NCBI GenBank assembly: GCA_031276365.1
Contig: JAISNG010000102.1
Span: forward strand, 1 to 12,947
DNA from: Campylobacteraceae bacterium
Lineage (GTDB): Bacteria > Campylobacterota > Campylobacteria > Campylobacterales > Campylobacteraceae
Length of the DNA: 12,947 nt
Reading direction: 5' to 3'
Shown here: in pieces, positions 7,162 through 12,947 of the stretch
Position numbering within the stretch: the first letter of the stretch is position 1
How the letters are laid out: every line of letters starts with the position of its first letter
Notes under the pieces: model-generated
Told to the model about the DNA's origin: nothing
Seen by the model: the letters and a program-made list of their open reading frames with translations, nothing else
Databases searched by the model: none
Position numbers and translations under genes: made by a program

Positions 7162-9096
7162 TTGATTATTAATTTACCAAAAAATATCGATCCGCTTAGA
7201 GAGAGTATTGAAAAAATAAAAAAAGAACTATCAAATATAGATTCATCAGATTTTGATAAAGATAAGCAAAAAAGTATTTTAAAAAAAGCAAAGGAAAATC
7301 TACCAAAACTTGAAAATGATATAAAAGAGCTTATTGAATCCCTAAAAAAATATATATTAAGTTGCAACTCTATACAAGTTTTAGAATATTTCAGCGCGCT
7401 GTATAGTTTCTCAATCACTGATGCTACTACTAAAGATATAGATGATGATAAAAATTTCAAGTGGGATTATTTGCATAGCTTGATTTTATCTATTGGTGTA
7501 TTAAATGATAAAGAGTGCAATAAAGAAACATTACAAAACATAAAAGAAACTCTTGAAAAATTGGAAAGAGAATCCATAATATATCTTATGCTTACAAGTG
7601 ATTTTAATGGCGAGCCAAATCAAATAAAATTTTTGCAATCTGCGCACAATATGATTGTTAGAGGAGATTCTTACTCTCAACACAAGATTCAAATGTGCAA
7701 AGAACTATTTTCACGATTTGATGAAGTTTTAAAAAATAAATACAATATTGCATCAAATGATATTATAGACGAATTAATAAATGTAGCCAACTATCCGATA
7801 AAAAATTTTGAAGTTCAAGTAAAATACCATAGTGAAATTATGTTGGCACATCAAGATTTTAAACAAAAAATAGAACAATGTAGCGATGAAAAAACGGCTG
7901 TTTTTTTGGAACAATATAAACAATCTGCATCCCTAAAGCACACAGATGATAAATTACAAAAAATTTATAATGAAACAGGTGTATTGTTTGGCGACTCTTT
8001 TTTTAAAATATATAAAACCTCATTGCCTCATAAAATTTTAGAATACCTAAGTGTTGAATTGGGTGAAAATACAGATTTTAAAGAAGGAAAAATAGAGTTT
8101 TTTCCGATAAATAACACATGTATTTATGATAAGCCTATTGTGAAAATAAAAAATGAGTATTATTGTTTCAACTCTGTATTAATTCATTATAATCTACATA
8201 CTTTATTAGAAAATATTATATTAAATATTATATCTCCCGAGGAACATCAAAGAAGCTATTATAAGAAAAAGGGGGAATATTTAGAAGATAAATCTCTGGA
8301 TTTAATTCAACAAATACTGCCTACGTGTGAAGTATATAAAAATTTGAAATATGGAATTGACAATGAAGTAGATGGGATTGTAATATATGATGGGCATATA
8401 TTTATCGTTGAATCAAAAAGCAGTAAATTTACTTTGGGAGCACGACATGGTGATATAAATAAAATAAAAAGAAATATTAAAGATATTATTGAGAAAGCCT
8501 ATCAGCAAGCTATCAGAGCTAAAAAATATATTTTATCAAATGAATCAGTAGAATTTAGAGATAAAAACAAAAAAGTTGTATTAACAATCAACAAAAAAGA
8601 TATTAATAGTATTTATTTAATTAATGTTACCTTGGAACCACTAAATCATATATCTAGTAATTTGTCATCTCTTAAGGAGTTTGGATTTATACAAAATGAC
8701 GAATGGATTTGGTCAGTTTATTTAAATGACTTAAGAATTATTTCTGAGATTATTGAGTTACCTAGCGAGTTTTTAGTGTATATAGAAAGGCGAATTAAAT
8801 ATAATGATTATCATCAAATTAAAACAGCCGAAGAGATAGATATTTTTGGTTATTTTTTAAAAGCTGGTTTGTATTTTGATGATATTGATTTTCCAGATAA
8901 AGGCTTTATGCTTAATATTGATAGTAGTTTCTCAAAAAATATTGACCTATATTACTATTGGAAAGAAGGTCTTTTAGATGAAGTCCAAAAAAAACCCTCT
9001 TTATTTGATGATTGCAAAGACAATATAAAGTTTTTAGCAAAAAAAATAGAAAATACTAATAAAAAAACTTTTCAGTTCTCGCAAAATTTTTGTTAA
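7162..9096 (+). CDS. Cassette protein with PD-(D/E)XK nuclease-like core (main part of a split gene)
   Basis: This 644-codon frame starts at TTG, five bases after a strong AAGGAG; no ATG or GTG lies upstream before an in-frame stop. Residues about 1-65 are Lys/Glu-rich and likely coiled coil. The centre (about 370-445) looks like a PD-(D/E)XK nuclease fold: helix with G371-EYLED, then VD404-G, then 12 residues, then E417-S-K419, then a helix KAYQQAIRAKKY. This is close to NERD/Mrr-like restriction cores. There is no signal peptide or membrane segment, so it is cytoplasmic. The frame ends just after a run of seven A's (9061-9067), and the -1 frame continues into a SEC-C domain. The original protein was thus about 778 residues. 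Codon use is far richer in A+T than in the neighbours, a sign of transfer. I do not recognise a named family. An anti-phage or DNA-processing role is inference from fold and location. Confidence 0.75.
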   Translation: MIINLPKNIDPLRESIEKIKKELSNIDSSDFDKDKQKSILKKAKENLPKLENDIKELIESLKKYILSCNSIQVLEYFSALYSFSITDATTKDIDDDKNFKWDYLHSLILSIGVLNDKECNKETLQNIKETLEKLERESIIYLMLTSDFNGEPNQIKFLQSAHNMIVRGDSYSQHKIQMCKELFSRFDEVLKNKYNIASNDIIDELINVANYPIKNFEVQVKYHSEIMLAHQDFKQKIEQCSDEKTAVFLEQYKQSASLKHTDDKLQKIYNETGVLFGDSFFKIYKTSLPHKILEYLSVELGENTDFKEGKIEFFPINNTCIYDKPIVKIKNEYYCFNSVLIHYNLHTLLENIILNIISPEEHQRSYYKKKGEYLEDKSLDLIQQILPTCEVYKNLKYGIDNEVDGIVIYDGHIFIVESKSSKFTLGARHGDINKIKRNIKDIIEKAYQQAIRAKKYILSNESVEFRDKNKKVVLTINKKDINSIYLINVTLEPLNHISSNLSSLKEFGFIQNDEWIWSVYLNDLRIISEIIELPSEFLVYIERRIKYNDYHQIKTAEEIDIFGYFLKAGLYFDDIDFPDKGFMLNIDSSFSKNIDLYYYWKEGLLDEVQKKPSLFDDCKDNIKFLAKKIENTNKKTFQFSQNFC

Positions 9097-9497
9097 GTCT
9101 ATGCGGTGATACACATGCATTGTTTAAAGAACAAATTACATTAATGTTAAAATCTCAAAGAAATGATTTTCACAAATTTTTTGATAAATATAATATTGGT
9201 ATAGTATTTGTAAGTGAGCGAATATATACTCATAACAAACTACGCCAAAAATGTGAACTTTATGCCTATGAGAGAAAAATTAATAATTGGTTTGTGGTTA
9301 TTATAGGCGACAATTTTATAGACTTTGAACAATTTCATTATGCAAATGATCCCAATGATTTATTAGAAAAGAAAATTGAAGAATTGCGAGCATATCGGAT
9401 ACAACAAGCTTTAAAGGTAGAAAAAAAGATTGGAAGAAATGAACTTTGCCCTTGCGGTAGTGGAAAAAAATATAAAAAATGTTGCTTGAATAAATGA
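9063..9497 (+). pseudogene. C-terminal part of the cassette gene with SEC-C zinc motif (shifted frame)
   Basis: This frame opens after a TAA at 9060-9062 and runs to TGA at 9495-9497. It overlaps the end of the 644-codon frame in the -1 frame. The nearest start-like codon is TTG at 9090, but no ribosome-binding site precedes it, so independent translation is doubtful. One extra A in the seven-A run would join the frames as KKNFSVLAKFLLSLCGDTH. The last 20 residues hold a SEC-C motif, GRNELCPCGSGKKYKKCC, a Zn-binding element (C-x-C ... CC) first known from SecA tails and common as a C-terminal add-on. It is either a frameshifted gene, a slippage-expressed extension or a homopolymer sequencing error. 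Codon use matches the upstream part, so the two were one gene. Confidence 0.7.
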
Positions 9498-9546
9498 TAA
9501 AATTAGGTGGGTACTAATAAAATAACCCATATATACTTAGAATATA

Positions 9547-9565
9547 TTCAAATTTCTTCCTCTCT
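9547..9565 (+). repeat. attR-like degenerate copy of the tRNA-Ser 3' part
   Basis: It matches tRNA positions 6919-6937 at 16 of 19 bases, with the last ten identical. It lies 50 bases after the cassette gene and directly before G+C content rises again. The left end overlaps a perfect palindrome GAATATATTC (9540-9549). Confidence 0.5.
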
Positions 9566-9672
9566 TCTGGCAGAAAACCTTTCAAATCGCTTCAAAAACT
9601 GCTCTACTAAAAGTTAAAAGTAACTTCGGCGTCAGGTTGTTCTAATAATATGTACGCTTGAAAGGAGTAATT

Positions 9673-9915
9673 ATGATTAATACAAACATTACAAGTTTTA
9701 GAAAATCTATTTTTAGCATACTTGAACAGACTATCAAGCACAATGAACCCATAAATATACACACCAAAGACGGCAATGCGATTATCATCAGCGACTACAA
9801 CGGATTAATGGAAATTTTGCACTTGTCGTCTATTCCAAAGCTAAAAGAGACTATTATTTAAGAGCTAAAAACTCCATTATCCGAATGTGTATCCGAAAAT
9901 GAGGTCAATTGGTGA
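9673..9915 (+). pseudogene. YefM/Phd-family antitoxin with premature stop
   Basis: AAAGGAG (9661-9667) sits five bases before the ATG. The frame reads ITSFRKSIFSILEQTIKHNEP, then INIHTKDGNAIIISDYNGLME, the DNA-binding N-terminal half of Phd/YefM antitoxins. It ends at TAA 9859-9861 after 62 residues. Past the stop the same frame continues with ELKTPLSECVSENEVNW and a TGA at 9913-9915. That is the expected toxin-neutralising tail, restoring the normal length of 80 residues. The stop most likely replaced a Glu codon (GAA to TAA), judged from the usual family pattern. A TTG at 9658 is a possible longer start but would bury the ribosome-binding site. The 62-residue product could still bind DNA but would lack much of the toxin-binding part. 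Confidence 0.8.
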
Positions 9916-10168
9916 GCTACAAAATAGTTTACACCAAAAAAGCCTTAAAGGATATTTCAAAGCTTCAAAGTTCAAACCTCGCCGATAAAACAAAACGACT
10001 GATAGAGTTAATAAGACAAAAATCCGTTTAAAACCACGCCCTCATACGAAAAACTGCAAGGAGATTTAAAAGGAGCATGCTCGCGCAGGATAAACATACG
10101 GCACAGGCTTATTTATGAAGTTTTGCAAGATACGGTAAAAATAATCAGCATGGACGCATTACGAATAG
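9912..10168 (+). pseudogene. Txe/YoeB-family mRNA-interferase toxin with two frameshifts
   Basis: It begins at GTG 9912, overlapping the antitoxin's distal TGA, as in axe-txe/yefM-yoeB operons. Frame one reads VSYKIVYTKKALKDISKLQ and on to LIELIRQ. An extra A in the run 10018-10022 then shifts the frame. Reading one base later gives NPFKTTPSYEKLQGDLKGA, then SRRINIRHRLIYEVLQ, the RNase core with the usual Arg/His positions. At 10150-10154, loss of two bases of an expected ATGTGG shifts the frame again. The third frame gives the classic ending THYE and TAG at 10166-10168. Repairing both indels yields 85 residues, the normal Txe length. As written the toxin is dead, which fits the antitoxin also being free to decay. 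Confidence 0.85.
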
Positions 10169-10210
10169 TTAGATTTTCAGCAGTGCGTTTAGTGATGAAA
10201 CAGCCGCTTC

Positions 10211-10243
10211 AAAAAACCAAGTTAAAATACATTTCTTTTAACT
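10211..10243 (-). terminator. Intrinsic terminator for the minus-strand relic gene
   Basis: AGTTAAAA (10220-10227) and TTTTAACT (10236-10243) form an 8-bp stem with an 8-base loop. On the minus strand the stem is followed by TGG and six T's. It lies about 70 bases past the stop of the relic gene at 10312. Apart from it and the short repeat at 10280-10299, bases 10169-10311 hold nothing recognisable. Confidence 0.45.
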
Positions 10244-10279
10244 CTCAAATCACAGCTAAACGGTAAAATGTTGAAACGC

Positions 10280-10299
10280 GGATAACCATAGGATAACCA
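10280..10299. repeat. Short direct repeat GGATAACCA x2
   Basis: GGATAACCA occurs at 10280-10288 and 10291-10299, with a 2-base spacer (period 11). It lies between the toxin relic and the end of the minus-strand relic. Function unknown; it may be an operator or a decay scar. Confidence 0.4.
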
Positions 10300-10311
10300 A
10301 ACACCATAAAA

Positions 10312-10723
10312 TTAAACTTTAAAACACTTATCAAACACTGTATTTAAGGGATTTTTGCTATCTTGTAAGGGCGAATATTCTTTCAAGTCTCCACCATCTG
10401 CCGTGCAAAAATCACTTAAACTTAAACGACTTCCTCTTTGAATACCGTTTTACTGCGCGATAATTAAGATTTTAGTCTGCTTTATACATGAATAGTTTAT
10501 AACGACAAAGCGGTTCGCATAAATTGCTCTCATGTAATATATCATATCGCCGCCGTAAATATAAAAAACGCCCGTGATTACCATGTAGCCGCACTTTTCC
10601 TGCTTACACTGTCATGGTTCTGCGATATTAAAATCATTTGCCGCAGGTTTGTCGAGCAAGGACAATATCTCGTCAAAAAGCGGATATTTAGGCGCATTTA
10701 TGACAAAAAAATAATTTTAACAT
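10312..10723 (-). pseudogene. Decayed minus-strand gene of unknown family
   Basis: One minus-strand frame from 10707 to a TAA at 10314-10312 reads as protein-like sequence interrupted by only two stops, TGA at 10614-10612 and TAA at 10452-10450. Segments include NAPKYPLFDEILSLLDKPAA, QCKQEKCGYMVITGVFYIYG and GDMIYYMRAIYANRFVVINY. The last third ends in VFDKCFKV. An ATG at 10723-10721 joins this frame only if one T of the seven-T run (10711-10705 region) is removed, giving MLKLFFVINAPKY. No good ribosome-binding site precedes it. The product would be about 135 residues. I do not recognise the family. The Cys pair (C-x4-C) in the middle is the only motif-like element. A terminator follows on the same strand. 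Confidence 0.55.
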
Positions 10724-10782
10724 CACAGTTTAGACATAAACAATCTGCTAAACTTCTCATAAATTTTTTACAGGAGTTTGAC

Positions 10783-11106
10783 ATGAAAAAAGGATTTAAA
10801 GCGGTGCTTGCGGCTATTTTGCTCTCATTTTTTCCATTATCAGCGCAGTACTCTCACCATGAAGTGAAAACACAGCTGCCGCAGGAGATATTTTCAAAAG
10901 GCATCATTGAGGCTATAGATTTGACGAATAAAAAAGTTACTATTACGTATGAGAGCATAGAGGCTTTGTCGTGGCCTGCAATGACTATGCGATTTACATT
11001 TGAAGATGAAGAGTTGGTAAAAAATCTAAAAGTTAAAGACAGCGTGGAGTTTGGCTTCATACAGCAAGGGAGAGTCTCATTTTTAAAGAGTATCAAACCG
11101 ATATGA
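10783..11106 (+). CDS. cusF: CusF-like periplasmic copper/silver-binding protein
   Basis: This 107-residue protein has a signal peptide (MKKGFKAVLAAILLSFF, cleavage near SAQ at about residue 22) and one small OB-fold domain. The metal site W64-PAM67-TM69 matches the Trp-Met-Met site of CusF, which carries Cu(I)/Ag(I) to the CusB/CusA pump. The position of the E. coli His36 ligand is Tyr56 here (sequence TITYES). A His pair (H25-H26) near the mature N-terminus might compensate. AGGAG lies six bases before the ATG. The stop overlaps the cusB start by four bases (ATGA), so the two are coupled. No strong promoter is recognisable upstream, and copper-responsive regulators are absent from the window. 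Confidence 0.87.
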   Translation: MKKGFKAVLAAILLSFFPLSAQYSHHEVKTQLPQEIFSKGIIEAIDLTNKKVTITYESIEALSWPAMTMRFTFEDEELVKNLKVKDSVEFGFIQQGRVSFLKSIKPI

Positions 11107-12269
11107 AAATCTTAAAAACAGCCGTTTTGATTTTATTCTCAAATGTTTTGGTATTTTTAGCGACTTGGTACTATTTTTACACTCCGCCAGAAACGCAAAA
11201 AGAGAGGCAGGTGCTTTTTTGGTATGATCCTATGTACCCAAATACAAGATTTGACGCTCCTGGACAGTCTCCTTTTATAGATATGGATTTGGTGCCGAAA
11301 TATGCCGATGAAGAGCAGATAAACAGCGTCAGGATAGACTCTGTACAAACACAAAATTTGGGACTTCGCACTGCAAAAGCTTATAACTGAACGCTTATTT
11401 TTTCGCAAAGTGTGCCTGCGGTTTTGGATTATAACAACCACAGTACGGTTATAATTCAGCCGCGTTCATATGGATTTGTTGAAAAATCATACGCATTTAG
11501 CGCAGGGGACAGCGTCAAAAAAGGCGATATTCTCATGGAGATAACAGTCCCTGAATGGGTAGAGGCTCAAAGCGAATATCTCTTCTCAAAAAATATAAGC
11601 GCACTAAAACGCTTAAGTCTTTTAGGTATGCCTGAACATAATATCCAAACGCTGCAAAAAACGCTGAAAGTTCAAACAAGATTTACAATAAAAGCTCCGA
11701 TAAGTGGCGTCATCACAAAATATGAGTTAAGAGAAGGGATGAATTTCGCAAAAGAGAGTATAATAGCACAAATCCAAAGTATCTCTTCCATATGGGCAGA
11801 AGCTTTCGCGCCAGAATCTTTAGCCGCTTTTATCAACAAAAAGAGTGAGTTTAGTATATACATCCCGTCGTTAAAACAGGAGTTTAGCCTCCCCTTTGTA
11901 ACGATTTTGCCAAGCGTCAATCAAGCCACCAGAACCCTCAATCTAAGAGCTAAGATAGATAATCCCAAAGGCATATACAAGCCCGGCATGAACGCATATA
12001 TTAATATCAAAATGCAAAGCGAACCGATGATTCTCCTCCCATCAAGCGCAGCAATAAACATCGGCAACGAACAGCGTATCATCACTGTGGACGGCGATAT
12101 GGCATTTGTGCCAAAACTTATAAAAATTCTCGGCGAATCAAACGGATTAACAGTCGTCAGCGGTTTGGAAGAGAATGAGAGCGTTGTAAAAACGGGTGTT
12201 TTTTTGATAGACTCAGAGGCTGATATACAAGGTGTGCTTGATAGAAGGAGAAAGAGTGCTGATGATTGA
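11103..12269 (+). pseudogene. cusB: CusB-like periplasmic adaptor (membrane fusion protein) with one in-frame TGA
   Basis: The single frame is 388 codons long, the normal CusB size, broken only by TGA at codon 96 (11388-11390). Residues 1-27 form an N-terminal membrane anchor/signal. Residues about 38-68 are the heavy-metal-binding domain (WYDPMYP, then DMDLVPKYA). The stop falls in the segment TAKAYN-stop-TLIFSQ, where relatives usually have Gly before Thr-Leu, so GGA to TGA is a simple explanation. After the stop the barrel-sandwich (GFVEKSYAFSAGDSVKKGD), helical hairpin, second lipoyl half (IKAPISGVITKYELREG) and beta-barrel parts are all present. A GTG at 11412 could restart translation, but without a ribosome-binding site or a signal peptide. 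The protein would link the inner-membrane pump to the outer-membrane channel. It is a young pseudogene, a readthrough case or an error. Confidence 0.85.
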
Positions 12270-12947
12270 ATATGTCATTAGAGCTTCAATAAAAACCGTT
12301 TTTTGGTGATTATATGTATGGTTTTTGAGCATTTTCGGCATTTGGGCAGTTAAAAATACCCCGATTGACGCACTTTCTGACCTATCTGATGTACAAGTTA
12401 TAGTGCGCACAAGTTATCCGTCTCAAGCCCCGCAAATCGTAGAAACTCAGATAACTTATCCACTCTCTACTCTCATGCTCTCCGTTCCCGAAGCAAAGAG
12501 TGTGAGAGGATTTTCATCGTTTGGAGAGTCTTTTATCTATGTCATTTTTGAAGACGGTACGGATTTGTACTGGGCAAGGTCGCGAGTTTTGGAGTATCTA
12601 AATCAAGCTGAACTTCCCGCAAGAGTTACTCCGCAAATCGGACCCGACGCCACGGGGATAGGATGGATATACGAATATGTTTTGATAGATAAAACAAACC
12701 GTTATGACCTCTCGGAGTTAAGAAGCCTGCAAGACTGGTTTTTAAAATTTGAACTTAAAACCGTTCCAAATATCGCTGAAGTAGCCTCTATCGGCGGCGT
12801 TGTCAAAGAGTATCAGATAATTGTAGAACCAATGAAATTAGTCCAATATAATGTACTACTTTCCGATATCAAGCAAGCTCTTAGCAAATCAAATCAAGAG
12901 ATGGGCGGCTCCGTCGTAGAGTTGGCGGAGGCTGAATACATGGTGCG
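12262..12947 (+). pseudogene. cusA: CusA-like RND copper/silver efflux pump, N-terminal part, one in-frame TGA
   Basis: It starts at ATG 12262, eight bases inside the end of cusB, with AAGGAG 11 bases upstream, and runs off the window after 228 codons. Codon 16 is TGA (12307-12309) in KTVFW-stop-LYVWFLS, inside the first transmembrane helix. Beyond it the sequence is a textbook heavy-metal RND pump: TPIDALSDLSDVQV, TSYPSQAPQIVE, VIFEDGTDLYWARSR, GPDATGIGWIYEY, LRSLQDWFLKFELKTVPN and ASIGGVVKEYQ. The usual Pro in DALPDLSDVQV is Ser here. The trimer in the inner membrane exports Cu(I)/Ag(I) with protons. Restart after the TGA (for example TTG at 12325) would remove part of the first helix. cusC is not in the window. 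Confidence 0.85.

Larger units (their letters stand above)
6919..9565 (+). mobile_element. Putative tRNA-Ser-embedded cassette, integrase-less, about 2.6 kb
   Basis: The segment runs from the 3' part of tRNA-Ser(GGA) to an imperfect direct copy of it. The two ends (6919-6937 and 9547-9565) match at 16 of 19 positions with no gap, and the three differences are all transitions. Between them the DNA is much richer in A+T than on either side and carries a single (split) gene encoding a nuclease-like/SEC-C protein. No integrase, excisionase or transposase is present. It would have to be mobilised in trans or be an old, immobile remnant. Boundaries are inferred from the repeat and composition, not from an empty-site comparison. 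Confidence 0.55.

Noticed and set aside
9062..9068. Programmed -1 frameshift at AAAAAAC
   Set aside because: The heptamer is not in the required register relative to the upstream frame, so the classical X XXY YYZ mechanism does not fit. Slippage on the A-run or mutation is kept instead.
9508..9529. Terminator after the cassette gene (TGGGT ... ACCCA)
   Set aside because: A 5-bp stem with an 11-base loop and no following T-run.
10312..12309. UGA recoded as Gly or Trp, as in some candidate-phyla bacteria or mycoplasmas
   Set aside because: The intact genes on the left use TGA as a normal stop and contain none internally over thousands of codons. Two lesions in the same region are TAA, which such codes do not explain.
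11388..12309. Selenocysteine at the cusB and cusA TGA codons
   Set aside because: Neither position is a Cys site in the families (Gly-like and transmembrane positions), and no SECIS-like stem-loop is apparent right after either codon.
1..12947. CRISPR array, rRNA, insertion sequence or integrase gene
   Set aside because: No regularly spaced repeats, rRNA-like sequence, or transposase or integrase motifs were seen on either strand.

Overview
This looks like chromosomal DNA from a Campylobacterota (former Epsilonproteobacteria) species. The reasons are the A+T-rich sequence, clear -10 boxes usually without a good -35, and a tandem dynamin-like GTPase pair laid out like Cj0411/Cj0412 of Campylobacter jejuni. 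The genus cannot be fixed from the window.

Bases 1-6.9 kb read as ordinary, intact chromosome. They hold the start of a TauE/SafE-type exporter (minus strand, leaving the window at base 1), a secreted DsbA-like thioredoxin-fold protein with a CPMC site, two overlapping dynamin-like GTPase genes with one clear promoter, tRNA-Pro(GGG), thiD (minus strand) and tRNA-Ser(GGA).

Bases 6.94-9.57 kb are strikingly poorer in G+C. Sampled 60-base lines give about 20-23% G+C, against about 37% in the dynamin region. The segment begins at the 3' end of tRNA-Ser(GGA). It ends at a degenerate 19-bp copy of that tRNA's T-loop/acceptor region (16 of 19 identical, all differences transitions). I read it as a tRNA-embedded cassette of about 2.6 kb without its own integrase. 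It carries one gene: a protein of about 778 residues with a PD-(D/E)XK nuclease-like core and a C-terminal SEC-C zinc motif. The gene is split by a one-base shift at a run of seven A's. A 5' leader hairpin touches its ribosome-binding site and the start codon is TTG. The cassette is the best candidate in the window for an undescribed accessory (possibly anti-phage) system, but that role is inference.

Bases 9.6-10.75 kb are a gene graveyard. They hold a YefM/Phd-type antitoxin with a premature TAA, a Txe/YoeB-type toxin with two frameshifts, and a minus-strand unknown gene with two in-frame stops and probably a shift at its start. None of these stands out as an intact ORF.

Bases 10.78-12.95 kb hold a cusF-cusB-cusA copper/silver efflux operon with overlapping genes. 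cusF is intact, although its usual His ligand position is Tyr. cusB and cusA each contain exactly one in-frame TGA and are otherwise well preserved. They are young pseudogenes, readthrough-dependent genes or sequence errors. Raw-read checking of the 9.06-12.31 kb lesions is the most useful next step.
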